This document shows, piece after piece, positions 33,062-40,745 of a stretch of 64,000 nt of DNA. The notes under the pieces were generated by a model, which saw only the letters and a program-made list of their open reading frames with translations, searched no databases and was not told where the DNA came from. Where the stretch lies: assembly GCA_016719165.1 (NCBI GenBank), contig JADKAJ010000003.1:248001-312000 (forward strand), read 5' to 3'. Numbering within the stretch: the stretch's first letter is position 1; every line of letters starts with the position of its first letter. Source of the stretch: Chitinophagaceae bacterium. Its GTDB lineage: Bacteria; Bacteroidota; Bacteroidia; Chitinophagales; Chitinophagaceae. The translations under genes were made by a program, and so were the position numbers.

Positions 33062-33437
33062 GGTTAACTTGTATTAGAATGAAAAATTACAGAAATTATC
33101 CTTAACAGGTGTGATTAAAAATTTCAATACTGTACATGTTATAGGTTGGGCAGATTACCCAAATTTATTTCAAAAGGTTATCAATACCCGGAGTTTATGT
33201 ACACGACTTTTCTTTCGTCAAGGCATTTAAAAATATCCCGTCCTTAGTGTAAGTTATATGTAAGTATTTAGTTAAAGCTAAGAACCAATGATGAAAGTCG
33301 GATGTATGACAAAATGAATGCCGGGAAAAGTATCATCGGATATTTAACATGTGTACAAAGCGAAATGGCGTTATAAAAACTTTATAATCAGCTAATGCAC
33401 AGCTGGTAAGTTTACCAGATCTTATTTTTTAAGATAC
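33062..33437. other. 376-nt intergenic region, no gene seen
   Basis: AT-rich spacer between the DUF4242 gene and porT. I see no credible reading frame and no tRNA. It holds two small dyads: TTGGG-N7-CCCAA (33144-33160), and near porT a CTGGTAA/TTACCAG hairpin (about 33404-33419) next to ATCTTA/TAAGAT (about 33420-33436), which may form a weak terminator for porT. Confidence 0.4.
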
Positions 33438-34187
33438 TTATCCTTCCAAATGAATACTGAACACAATCATCCTCGATTGTATTTTATCAAATACATTGGA
33501 AAAACGGAGGTTCTCATCTCTGGCATGTATATTACGGATACCGTTACTGATTTTTATCTCGGGAGAAAAAATAAAACTTGGGAAAAAGAAGTTGAAACCA
33601 ATACCAAACTCTGGACCGAAATCATATTTTTGAATTTTTACGAGTTCTTCGGCCCGCTTAGCTCTTGCATTACTGGCCATGTCTATATCGGCTTTAAATC
33701 CTGCCAGCGTATACACACGAAAATTGCCGATTCGGTCACTCTGGAATTTTACTTGAAAAGGGAATGACATGATTACCGACTCAACTTTCTTGGTCACATC
33801 AGTTAGACCATCCAGATCGGGGTGTTTCAGTTTATAATAAATGTTCCGCTCGATAAACATCAGTTGCGGGTTGAAACGCAGCTGAAAACGGTCGGATAGG
33901 CGGGCCGTAGCAGATAAACCTAATGTAAGTCCGCCTGAGTTAACCGGTTCTGCCACAAACACACTATCGTAGTCTAAAAACCGGGGATGCAGATCTGTTT
34001 GAAATCGGGCCAGGTTCACGCCAACAGTAATGCCAAAATAATAGGGCTTACTATCATGGTCATACATGTTCAGTTCCACTTTTCCCATTTGTGCTGATGC
34101 CCCAAATGAAAAGAGCAAAAGACCGCCAACCAGGGGTGATATCGTAATGAGTTTTATAAAGGTTTTCTTCCGGAGTAAATGCAACAT
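33438..34187 (-). CDS. porT: PorT-like outer-membrane beta-barrel protein (T9SS)
   Basis: 249 residues: signal peptide (KLITISPLVGGLLLFSFGAS, cleaved near SAQ) and then amphipathic strands ending in an aromatic/aliphatic C-terminus (MIVFSIHLEG), typical of a small barrel. The position directly after ubiE is the conserved context of PorT/SprT, a component of the type IX secretion system, which I recall for Bacteroidota genomes. Its start lies 34 nt inside ubiE, and a later start would cut the signal peptide, so the overlap appears real. A generic outer-membrane beta-barrel call is the fallback. Confidence 0.75.
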   Translation of the reverse strand: MLHLLRKKTFIKLITISPLVGGLLLFSFGASAQMGKVELNMYDHDSKPYYFGITVGVNLARFQTDLHPRFLDYDSVFVAEPVNSGGLTLGLSATARLSDRFQLRFNPQLMFIERNIYYKLKHPDLDGLTDVTKKVESVIMSFPFQVKFQSDRIGNFRVYTLAGFKADIDMASNARAKRAEELVKIQKYDFGPEFGIGFNFFFPSFIFSPEIKISNGIRNIHARDENLRFSNVFDKIQSRMIVFSIHLEG

Positions 34188-34906
34188 ATTCCAAATGATA
34201 GTGGCTGAAACTCTGTGTTGGAGTAGCCCACTTTTTTTAAAATGTCAGTAAATAGATGGCGGTCCGGAAAAGCTTTGGCAGATTCATTCAAATATTTGTA
34301 AGCTTCTTTATTTTGTTTGAACCAGCGGGCTACCTGCGGTGCCACAATGCCCATATACAGGTTGTAAAATTTTTTTACAGCTTTGCTGCGGGGTTTTGAA
34401 AACTCCAGTACAATCAACTGACCTCCGGGTTTTAGTACCCGCAACATCTCTGTGAGGCCTTTCTCCAGGTTTTCAAAGTTCCGCACACCAAATGCCACCA
34501 TCACGGCATCAAACGTATTTTCAGCAGATTTTATTGTTTCTGAATCTCCTACATGTAACTGGATTTTATCCCCAAGTTGCTCTTTTTCAATCTTTTTTCG
34601 GCCCAGTTCCAGCATGCCTTCCGAGATATCAATGCCGGTAATGTAGGCTGGTTTCAGCATTTTATATGCCATCAGGGCCATATCGGCAGTACCGGTGGCC
34701 ACATCCAAAATATGCTGGGGATTGTCTTTTTTAAGCTTTTGAATGGCTTTTTTTCTCCAGCCAATATCCGTCCTTGCAGAAAGAAACCTGTTCATCAAAT
34801 CATACCGGCTGGCGATTTTATCAAACATATCGGCTACCTGCTGTTTCTTACTCTTTTCGGAGTCTTTGAAAGGAATAATATTATCGTGCGGCAAAATATT
34901 TGACAT
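34154..34906 (-). CDS. ubiE: Demethylmenaquinone methyltransferase (UbiE/MenG)
   Basis: Methylates demethylmenaquinone in the last step of menaquinone synthesis. 250 residues with KKQQVADMFDKIASRYDLMN, SAM motif ILDVATGTADMALMAYK, GVRNFENLEKGLTEMLRVLK and the C-terminal SFGICCIYSGRKP, all UbiE/COQ5 landmarks. Its -7 box TAACTTTG (34914-34921, minus strand) is 7 nt before the ATG, so the mRNA is predicted to start almost at the codon. porT overlaps its 3' end. Confidence 0.94.
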   Translation of the reverse strand: MSNILPHDNIIPFKDSEKSKKQQVADMFDKIASRYDLMNRFLSARTDIGWRKKAIQKLKKDNPQHILDVATGTADMALMAYKMLKPAYITGIDISEGMLELGRKKIEKEQLGDKIQLHVGDSETIKSAENTFDAVMVAFGVRNFENLEKGLTEMLRVLKPGGQLIVLEFSKPRSKAVKKFYNLYMGIVAPQVARWFKQNKEAYKYLNESAKAFPDRHLFTDILKKVGYSNTEFQPLSFGICCIYSGRKPL

Positions 34907-34913
34907 GGGAGCG

Positions 34914-34941
34914 CAAAGTTAAGAATGATAAAGGAGAACAA
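34914..34941 (-). promoter_or_regulatory. Putative ubiE-porT promoter
   Basis: Exact -7 TAACTTTG (34914-34921) and a TTG (34939-34941) 17 nt further upstream on the minus strand. The box lies 7 nt from the ubiE start codon, implying an almost leaderless transcript. Confidence 0.45.
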
Positions 34942-35047
34942 TAAGGAACAAGTTAAATGATATAAAGGTTGACGTTGGAGTACTGAATTCAATTAGAAGT
35001 GGTTTTATACTTTCTGCCTTGTGCCCTTTGCCTTGTACCTTTACATT

Positions 35048-35668
35048 ATGGAAATCATATCAGCTAAATATGTAATAAGCAGTGCTACGCATAAACAATG
35101 CCCTCCTGCAGACAAGCCGGAGTATGCTTTTATCGGCAGAAGCAATGTTGGAAAATCATCGTTGATCAATATGATTACCGGCCAAACCAAACTGGCTAAA
35201 ACTTCTGCCACACCCGGAAAGACCAAACTGATCAATCATTTTGAAGTTATATCATCGGATAAAAAAAAATGGAATATTGCTGACTTGCCAGGGTATGGAT
35301 ATGCTGCCACAGTTTCGCAAAAAGCAAGAAACAACTGGGGAAATATGATCGAGTCCTATATCCGAAAAAGGGAAAACCTTGTGTGTTTGTTCGTATTAAT
35401 TGACAGCCGTCATACCCCACAGGCTATTGACCTGGAATTTATTAACCAGTTGGGAGAGTGGCAGGTACCTTTCGTGGTAGTTTTTACAAAAACAGATAAG
35501 AATAAACCAGGAGCCACTGTGCGAAATGTGGAGGCCTTTATAAAGTCTCTTTCAGAAAACTGGGAAGAAGCTCCGCCTTATTTTGTTACCTCTTCAACCA
35601 AAAAAACAGGGCGAAAAGAAATGCTTAGTTATATTGGCGGCTTGAACAGCAGTTTTAAGAAGCTGTAA
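35048..35668 (+). CDS. ysxC: Ribosome biogenesis GTP-binding protein YsxC/EngB
   Basis: GTPase required for late 50S subunit assembly. 206 residues with P-loop GRSNVGKSSL, switch II DLPGYG, and TKTD for the guanine base; TPGKTKLINHF is the family G2 region. A longer start at 35021 is in frame but falls in the repetitive leader (CTTTGCCTTG units), so 35048 (MEIISAKYV) is used. TGTACCTTTAC just upstream resembles a -7 box. Confidence 0.93.
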   Translation: MEIISAKYVISSATHKQCPPADKPEYAFIGRSNVGKSSLINMITGQTKLAKTSATPGKTKLINHFEVISSDKKKWNIADLPGYGYAATVSQKARNNWGNMIESYIRKRENLVCLFVLIDSRHTPQAIDLEFINQLGEWQVPFVVVFTKTDKNKPGATVRNVEAFIKSLSENWEEAPPYFVTSSTKKTGRKEMLSYIGGLNSSFKKL

Positions 35669-35729
35669 TGCAGGGGTTTAGATAGTTTAACATTTATGCA
35701 TTAAATTGCACCATCTTATCATAGTAATT

Positions 35730-35924
35730 ATGAAGCCGATCTTATCCGAAAGAAACATAGTTGTGGTTTTATTTGTAATGGTTCTTATCATTTTTTCATT
35801 GGCCCAGGAAGACAGCAAAAAAATGGAAAGTATGTATGCTGGTGCCGGTAACCAGGTAAGTGCCAAACTGGTGGCTGAACATACCACTTTAAAAAGAGCT
35901 GAACTAGCTCCTTCTGCTGAATAA
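35730..35924 (+). CDS. Small protein with N-terminal membrane helix, unknown function
   Basis: 64 residues from MKPILSERNIVVVL. One hydrophobic helix (NIVVVLFVMVLIIFSLA) followed by a polar region of 40 residues (EDSKKMESMYAGAGNQVSAK), so it is probably anchored or secreted. It lies 61 nt after ysxC and 53 nt before the next small gene. No family recognised. An 8-residue longer start at 35706 is possible. Confidence 0.45.
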   Translation: MKPILSERNIVVVLFVMVLIIFSLAQEDSKKMESMYAGAGNQVSAKLVAEHTTLKRAELAPSAE

Positions 35925-35977
35925 TTCACCCTCTCTTGAATTTCTCATATGTCTTCTACCTCAGAATTTCTAAAAGA

Positions 35978-36319
35978 ATGCGGAAAATAGTATTTGCCAT
36001 ATTACTTATAGTTGCCATTCCTGTATTTTCTCAGACACCCGGGAAAAAGCCTTCCAATAAAGCAGGAATTAAAGAGAGAGTATTGCTAAGTGATTCGGTG
36101 ATGTATAAGCTAAAAGATTTTAAAGACAGTATTGAAAAAATACAGGTAAATGCCAGGATAAATAAAGTGCAGGTGCAGACAGATAAAACGGCAGACTACA
36201 GCAGAGTATTACAGCAGGAACAAAATGAGGAAAAGAAAAGAGGGGCTATTATTCGAATTAGCATCGGCCTTGCTATGCTTGCTTTATTGATAATTGGTTT
36301 ACGCAGAAGGAAAAAATAG
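35978..36319 (+). CDS. Secreted helical protein with C-terminal membrane anchor, unknown function
   Basis: 113 residues: signal peptide (MRKIVFAILLIVAIPVFSQ), a charged helical middle (VMYKLKDFKDSIEKIQVNAR), and a C-terminal hydrophobic helix ending in GLRRRKK. The layout, with an exported domain held by one C-terminal helix and a basic stop, resembles sorted surface proteins in general, but no sorting motif of a known kind is seen. Genes 35730-36319 may form a pair of envelope proteins downstream of ysxC. Confidence 0.6.
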   Translation: MRKIVFAILLIVAIPVFSQTPGKKPSNKAGIKERVLLSDSVMYKLKDFKDSIEKIQVNARINKVQVQTDKTADYSRVLQQEQNEEKKRGAIIRISIGLAMLALLIIGLRRRKK

Positions 36320-36377
36320 GGGAGACAATGTCATTTGCGGGGGAAGTCCCCGCATTAGCCAGTTGAGTTTTAGGAAC

Positions 36378-36851
36378 TCAGTTTACAATCTTGTTCGCAC
36401 AGCTGCTACTGGCAAAAGCTTCTGGTTTGGCCTTGAAGGCAAAGCCCATTCCAAGGATGTAGCCCATTGCTTCTTTCAGTGCATCATTGCTTTTGAACTG
36501 TGGATTGGTGTTAATGTCGGCATGCACTTCCATATCCACATCATAAATGGTAAACAGGTTGCACAGTTCATATGCAATTTCAATGCTTTTTGCTACCTCC
36601 GTCAGCATCCGTTCTTTGATGGTGAACTGTTGTTTTGTCTTTTCATTGTGGATGAACATAAAACCACCATGTCCTTCCCGCAGAAAAACAATAACTGTGG
36701 CATACTCTGTTTCTTTACCTTTTACTTGTGAGTCTGTGCCGATACAAACTTTCAACCGGTGGCCTTTCTCCGTTTCCCTTTTGATGGCATGTTCAACAGC
36801 ATCTAAAATGGGTAGTTCAATCGGGTCGCCATTAAATTTTCTCCAGCGCAT
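36378..36851 (-). CDS. YkuK-like ribonuclease H-like protein (DUF458)
   Basis: 157 residues. The start WRKFNGDPIELPILDAVEHA and VCIGTDSQVKGKETEYATVI fit the DUF458/YkuK family, which has an RNase H-like fold with an Asp in GTDSQ and another acidic pair in VDMEVHADIN. Cytoplasmic. Biological role unknown (some relatives are sporulation-linked, not relevant here). The terminator of the metalloprotease gene lies just upstream, so this gene needs its own promoter, which I could not pin down. Confidence 0.82.
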   Translation of the reverse strand: MRWRKFNGDPIELPILDAVEHAIKRETEKGHRLKVCIGTDSQVKGKETEYATVIVFLREGHGGFMFIHNEKTKQQFTIKERMLTEVAKSIEIAYELCNLFTIYDVDMEVHADINTNPQFKSNDALKEAMGYILGMGFAFKAKPEAFASSSCANKIVN

Positions 36852-36852
36852 A

Positions 36853-36888
36853 TAAAAAGAGGTTTTCCTAAGTTACAGGAAAACCTCT
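36853..36888 (-). terminator. Rho-independent terminator of the T9SS metalloprotease gene
   Basis: Perfect 12-bp stem (36858-36869 AGAGGTTTTCCT with 36877-36888), loop AAGTTAC; on the minus strand a T run (36853-36857) follows. It ends 2 nt before the YkuK start codon. Confidence 0.85.
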
Positions 36889-36940
36889 GAATTACAAAAG
36901 GGGCACGGATTATCGTTCTGTTACCAGAACAAAAAACTCT

Positions 36941-38539
36941 TTATTGGCGAATTATTTTATCAGTCCATTGCTCACCGTCTTTTGCAAAACGGATCAAATA
37001 CATGCCGCCAGTCATCGCATTGGTATTAATATTATTTATCCCGTTAGTCAGCTGGCCTTTCGCAATTGTTTTGCCATTAAAGTCATAGACAGCAAAATCA
37101 AATGTGCCGGGGCTTGTGACAGTTATGGTATTTGAGCTAATAAGATTACTAAGCAGCAGAGGTTTTGGATTAGCACCGGTATTGCGCAGCGTTACAATGT
37201 TTGAATAATACTGACGACCATTATCGAAAGTTACACTCAGCCTGTATTGCAGGCTGCCAGCGGCAAACGGTCTGTAAGTAAATGCACGGGCATCTGTAGT
37301 TGATTGTGTTACCGGGCTGAAATTTCTGCCGTCAGTTGATACTTCTAATACTTGTTCTGTGACGGCTTCATCAGCATCAATTATCCAGCTCAGTTGGTGC
37401 CTGTCGCCATTTAATTGCCCTTGTAGTAACAATTGCCTGAGAGGTAAAGTATTGCCTGCTGTAAAGTTTCCCTGCAGGGCGTAAGAACCAAGACTTGCGT
37501 AGTTTGGTGCATACATATTGCCTTTTCCTTCTATTCTCAGGTAATAGGTCCCCGGGTTCAGGTTAGTATCAATCACGGAGCTGAGTAAGGTTCCTGGGTT
37601 ATAAATATTCAATTGGGTTTGTGCACCATTAAATAACGTTACCTGGAGGTCAAGGTTCGAACCGGCGTTTCCTGTTCCTACGTTATAAGGGATAGCATTT
37701 AATTGAAACCTGCCGAATGAAGGTTGGATGAACTTAATCAGATCCTGATCAGTATTTTGTTCTATTACACCATTAACGGTAAACTGGTCGCTTGCAAATA
37801 CAGCATTGGTGGCACCAGCGAAATTGGCAGTATGATCATCGGTACGGTATGAGAAACCGTTACTTCCGGTAATTACAGAAAGGTCATTCTGGTAGTTGGT
37901 GCAACCGTATGAGTTGGGACCATTATTCCATAAAGTAAAATTCTGATAGTAGCCAACACCCATAATTGGAGCCCAGCCGATCTCTCCGGCACCTTGTCCG
38001 TAATGGTAGTCAGACGTTTTTACACAATTTGCGTCATACGAAGCCTGGTGATAAAGGCCCAATGTATGGCCAGCTTCATGTGCAGTGGCTTCAGAGATAT
38101 TTTTTACATTGTAACCAAGTAAGCCTGAAAAAACAAAGCAGGGTGTGTCATCTCCCCACGAATACGAACCTACAAAAGCAACGCCCCCGGCAGAGCCGTA
38201 CCATTCATGCGTAACAGTAAGGATCACTCTCATTCTCTTATTGGCTGGTGCCGCCAGATATTTGGTAGAATCTGTTGTTACATTAATATTAAAGGGTCGG
38301 TAGTCTTCTGCGATGCGGTTAAAAATGGTTGTTATTTTGGTATTGTCCAGGCCTGAAGGAGCACAAACAATCGGGCCAGCATAATTCCAGCTGGTGCCGC
38401 TTACGGTGTGCCCGTCAAAGTCAAGAAATAATACTGCTGAAGCAGATGGGTGACTGCTCAGAACCGGTACCTGGGCCCTGGCATTCCCAACGCTGATTAA
38501 CAGCAGCGTTGTAAGTACGGATTGTAAAAAGTTTTTCAT
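36941..38539 (-). CDS. Secreted zinc metalloprotease with T9SS type A sorting domain
   Basis: 532 residues. Signal peptide (MKNFLQSVLTTLLLISVGNA), then a metzincin-like catalytic domain with HEAGHTLGLYH (HExxHxxGxxH) at about residue 154-164, a beta-sandwich (pre-peptidase C-terminal-like, LNPGTYYLRIEGKGN), and a C-terminal T9SS type A domain (FDFAVYDFNGKTIAKGQL, MTGGMYLIRF, ending KIIRQ). The protein should cross the outer membrane by the type IX system and be released or attached. It lies downstream of a secreted 157-residue gene, and porT is 3 kb away on the same strand. Confidence 0.9.
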   Translation of the reverse strand: MKNFLQSVLTTLLLISVGNARAQVPVLSSHPSASAVLFLDFDGHTVSGTSWNYAGPIVCAPSGLDNTKITTIFNRIAEDYRPFNINVTTDSTKYLAAPANKRMRVILTVTHEWYGSAGGVAFVGSYSWGDDTPCFVFSGLLGYNVKNISEATAHEAGHTLGLYHQASYDANCVKTSDYHYGQGAGEIGWAPIMGVGYYQNFTLWNNGPNSYGCTNYQNDLSVITGSNGFSYRTDDHTANFAGATNAVFASDQFTVNGVIEQNTDQDLIKFIQPSFGRFQLNAIPYNVGTGNAGSNLDLQVTLFNGAQTQLNIYNPGTLLSSVIDTNLNPGTYYLRIEGKGNMYAPNYASLGSYALQGNFTAGNTLPLRQLLLQGQLNGDRHQLSWIIDADEAVTEQVLEVSTDGRNFSPVTQSTTDARAFTYRPFAAGSLQYRLSVTFDNGRQYYSNIVTLRNTGANPKPLLLSNLISSNTITVTSPGTFDFAVYDFNGKTIAKGQLTNGINNINTNAMTGGMYLIRFAKDGEQWTDKIIRQ

Positions 38540-38623
38540 AACAAGGCGGATTTAAAAATCAATTGGGTACTAAGGGATACGGATATAAAAACGGGTCAGC
38601 TATAACTAATTTTCACGGATCAT

Positions 38624-39097
38624 TTATTCGTTTACCAGGTCATAAAAATTTCTTTTAACCAGTAACAATTGGCCGTCCTGGTTTTGTAATTCATACAGGT
38701 CACCATGTTTAAAACTGATGATACGACCAGTATATGATATACTGCCGTCTGCATTGGTAATTTTTGAGATGGTCAGTCTTGCACCTTCATAAGTACCAGA
38801 ACGGATAACGACACTCTGGATGCTATTGCCATATTTACTGGCAGTTGATACAACCTCACCATCAAACTGAAAGTCCGAAGTTTCAGAAAGGCGGAAACCA
38901 GTAGTGCGTCCGACTGGGGAAGTAATAATTTCATTGATTTTTTCAATGCTTACAGGGATCTTATCCGGTAAATGGGAGAACAACTTTGGCTTGTTATAAT
39001 CCGGTTCATTGATCGGGATCTTTTGTTCCTGAGCAAAGGATGACAGGTTGTAAAGCGTAATACAAACGCATAGGACGGTGGTACGAATGTTTTTCAT
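38624..39097 (-). CDS. Secreted protein of unknown function beside the T9SS metalloprotease
   Basis: 157 residues with a signal peptide (MKNIRTTVLCVCITLYNLSS, cleaved near SFAQ). The mature part shows SVEKIN-like amphipathic sequence and then VSTASKYGNSIQSVVIRSGT, YEGARLTISKI and DGSISYTGRIISFK, a beta-rich pattern that to my eye resembles the prodomains at the start of some secreted Bacteroidota metalloproteases. The neighbouring protease (84 nt downstream) has no long prodomain of its own. A chaperone or inhibitor role in trans is an inference; the family itself I do not recognise. Confidence 0.6.
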   Translation of the reverse strand: MKNIRTTVLCVCITLYNLSSFAQEQKIPINEPDYNKPKLFSHLPDKIPVSIEKINEIITSPVGRTTGFRLSETSDFQFDGEVVSTASKYGNSIQSVVIRSGTYEGARLTISKITNADGSISYTGRIISFKHGDLYELQNQDGQLLLVKRNFYDLVNE

Positions 39098-39295
39098 TTA
39101 AACTTTTTTTAAAAGTCAATAGGATATTGTTCAGCAGTCAGGATTTTCTACTGCAGTTTTCAGAGGGGACGGTAATACAAGATTTGTGAAAGTTTTAAAC
39201 ACTTCCAAGATAAAGTAATGATAATTGCCTGAAATTGAGGAGTAGTACCCGGTGTGATTCGTAAAACTTCGAAGGCTGGATTGTTTATCTACGAA

Positions 39296-39661
39296 TTAAT
39301 ACTGGTTTGTACTTAACATTACTAACGTACAACCTTCAACAACCTGTATGTTTTTTTTCTTAGCCAAATCAACAAGTTCATCATTTTCAGTACCCGGATT
39401 AAAAATGATGCGTTTGGGTTTCAGTGAAAGTATATACTCATAATATTCCTGTTGATGTTGCGGGTTCAGATAGAGTGTTACAGTATCGATATTGTCAAAT
39501 TGCTTTTTCCCCGTTTCTATGGTAACATCTTCAACCATTGTATGTTTCCGGCCAAGTGCTGTTACCGGATGTCCATGATTTCTTAATCGCTGAATGGCAA
39601 GGTAGCTATATCTCGAAGGATTATCAGAGGCACCGAGCACAAGGGTTTTCTTTTTTACCAT
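39296..39661 (-). CDS. CoA-binding (YccU-type) Rossmann protein
   Basis: 121 residues of the CoA_binding family: TLVLGASDNPSRYSYLAIQR, GHPVTALGRK, IDTVTLYLNPQHQQ and IIFNPGTENDELVDLA. Such stand-alone domains bind CoA or a nucleotide; their cellular task is unknown. No signal peptide. It follows a membrane-protein gene by 20 nt and may be in the same unit. Confidence 0.85.
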   Translation of the reverse strand: MVKKKTLVLGASDNPSRYSYLAIQRLRNHGHPVTALGRKHTMVEDVTIETGKKQFDNIDTVTLYLNPQHQQEYYEYILSLKPKRIIFNPGTENDELVDLAKKKNIQVVEGCTLVMLSTNQY

Positions 39662-39681
39662 GGTGTAAAACTAAATCTAAT

Positions 39682-40074
39682 TTACTTTAAGTGTATAAGT
39701 TCCCTTTTTCTTAGTTGCAGAAGTTCACGGTAACAAATGCTCATATACCATATAGCAAGAAATGGAGAGAAAAGAAGCAGGCCTAAGAGATAAAAGATAA
39801 TCACAGGCGTCTTGAAATAGAGTAACAACAGGCTAACTGCTCCTGTAATGATGACCCATACGATTGCCTGGCCAAATAGGCGTCTTTTTTGAAAGAACTG
39901 AAGCCCTCTACTATCTATATGGTGGATTATAAGACTCAGTATTTGCCAGGATCCCAATAAATAGTAGAAGTAAAAATAAAGTTGCTCTTCATTTGTAAAA
40001 AGGAAAACAACCAGGCCAGCCAAAAAGAGTAATACCTGAATTCCCAGGTCCGCAATTTTAATTTTTTTTCGCAT
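39682..40074 (-). CDS. Small four-helix membrane protein, unknown function
   Basis: 130 residues with about four hydrophobic segments (IQVLLFLAGLVVFLFT, LYFYFYYLLGSWQILSL, AIVWVIITGAVSLLLLY, VIIFYLLGLLLFSPFLAIWY). No motif of a known enzyme or transporter is seen. It lies 63 nt downstream of the gbsR-like gene and may be part of its transcript, with the CoA-binding gene following 20 nt later. Confidence 0.6.
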   Translation of the reverse strand: MRKKIKIADLGIQVLLFLAGLVVFLFTNEEQLYFYFYYLLGSWQILSLIIHHIDSRGLQFFQKRRLFGQAIVWVIITGAVSLLLLYFKTPVIIFYLLGLLLFSPFLAIWYMSICYRELLQLRKRELIHLK

Positions 40075-40137
40075 GATAACGATACTAAAATTATGATAGA
40101 AGAAGGGTGTTCCCTTTAGTGGGTATAAACCGGAGAA

Positions 40138-40644
40138 TTATTTAAACAGTTTGACCAGGTTCCCTACAAACCAGTTTTCTTCGGCTTTGATCATCGTATC
40201 CAGTGTTTTGTCAGCTTGTTTACCCAGTTTTTTAATACTGCTGACGGTGTCCACAAATGTTTTTACATGTTTGTCTCGTTTATCTCCTTCCACTTCTTCC
40301 AGTTTATCCAGTAACTGCAGCATAGGTTCCAGTTCTCTTTTCTTTCTTTCCTTTACAATCTGTTTTACCACTTTCCAGATATCTTTTTCTGCCGTAAAAT
40401 ATTCTTTACGTTCACCTGTCAGCAATACTCTTTCCACCAGGCCCCAATTAATAAGTTCCCTGATATTCATATTTGTATTTCCCCTGCTGATGTTGAGCTC
40501 CTCCATTATATCGTCTTGCGTAAGCGGATCAGGACTTACTAATAATAAGGCATGAATCTGCGCCATAGTCCGGTTGATTCCCCAATGTGTACCGAAGGCT
40601 CCCCAACTACTGATAAATTGTTGTTTTGCTTCTGTAAGTTTCAT
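40138..40644 (-). CDS. GbsR/MarR-family transcriptional regulator
   Basis: 168 residues: winged-helix domain (about 15-95) with QIHALLLVSPDPLTQDDIME, the recognition helix LNISRGNTNMNIRELINWGL and the wing VLLTGERKEYF, then a long helical dimerisation part. This fits GbsR-type regulators that repress osmoprotectant genes in Bacillus; the target here is unknown. A strong promoter (-33 TTTG, 20 nt, -7 TAGCTTTG) ends 4 nt before the ATG, with two palindromes overlying it, which points to autoregulation and control of the divergent metallophosphoesterase gene. Confidence 0.88.
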   Translation of the reverse strand: MKLTEAKQQFISSWGAFGTHWGINRTMAQIHALLLVSPDPLTQDDIMEELNISRGNTNMNIRELINWGLVERVLLTGERKEYFTAEKDIWKVVKQIVKERKKRELEPMLQLLDKLEEVEGDKRDKHVKTFVDTVSSIKKLGKQADKTLDTMIKAEENWFVGNLVKLFK

Positions 40645-40648
40645 GGGA

Positions 40649-40706
40649 CAAAGCTACAGTGCTGTTTCCGAATTTTCAAAATTTATTGAAAATATATTTT
40701 GAAAAT
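40649..40706 (-). promoter_or_regulatory. gbsR-like promoter and paired operator palindromes
   Basis: Minus strand: -33 TTTG (40677-40680), 20-nt spacer, -7 TAGCTTTG (40649-40656). Two near-palindromes, ATTTTCAAAAT (40672-40682) and ATTTTGAAAAT (40696-40706), are inverted copies of each other with centres 24 bp apart; the first covers the -33 element. This fits a repressor bound on one face of the helix across two turns. Confidence 0.65.
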
Positions 40707-40745
40707 GCTTCATTGGGTATGCCTGCAATTCAGTAATTTGGAATC

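Noticed and set aside
36294..36731. A plus-strand frame opposite the YkuK-like gene
   Set aside because: The YkuK family motifs on the minus strand explain the region; the plus frame has only antisense-like composition.
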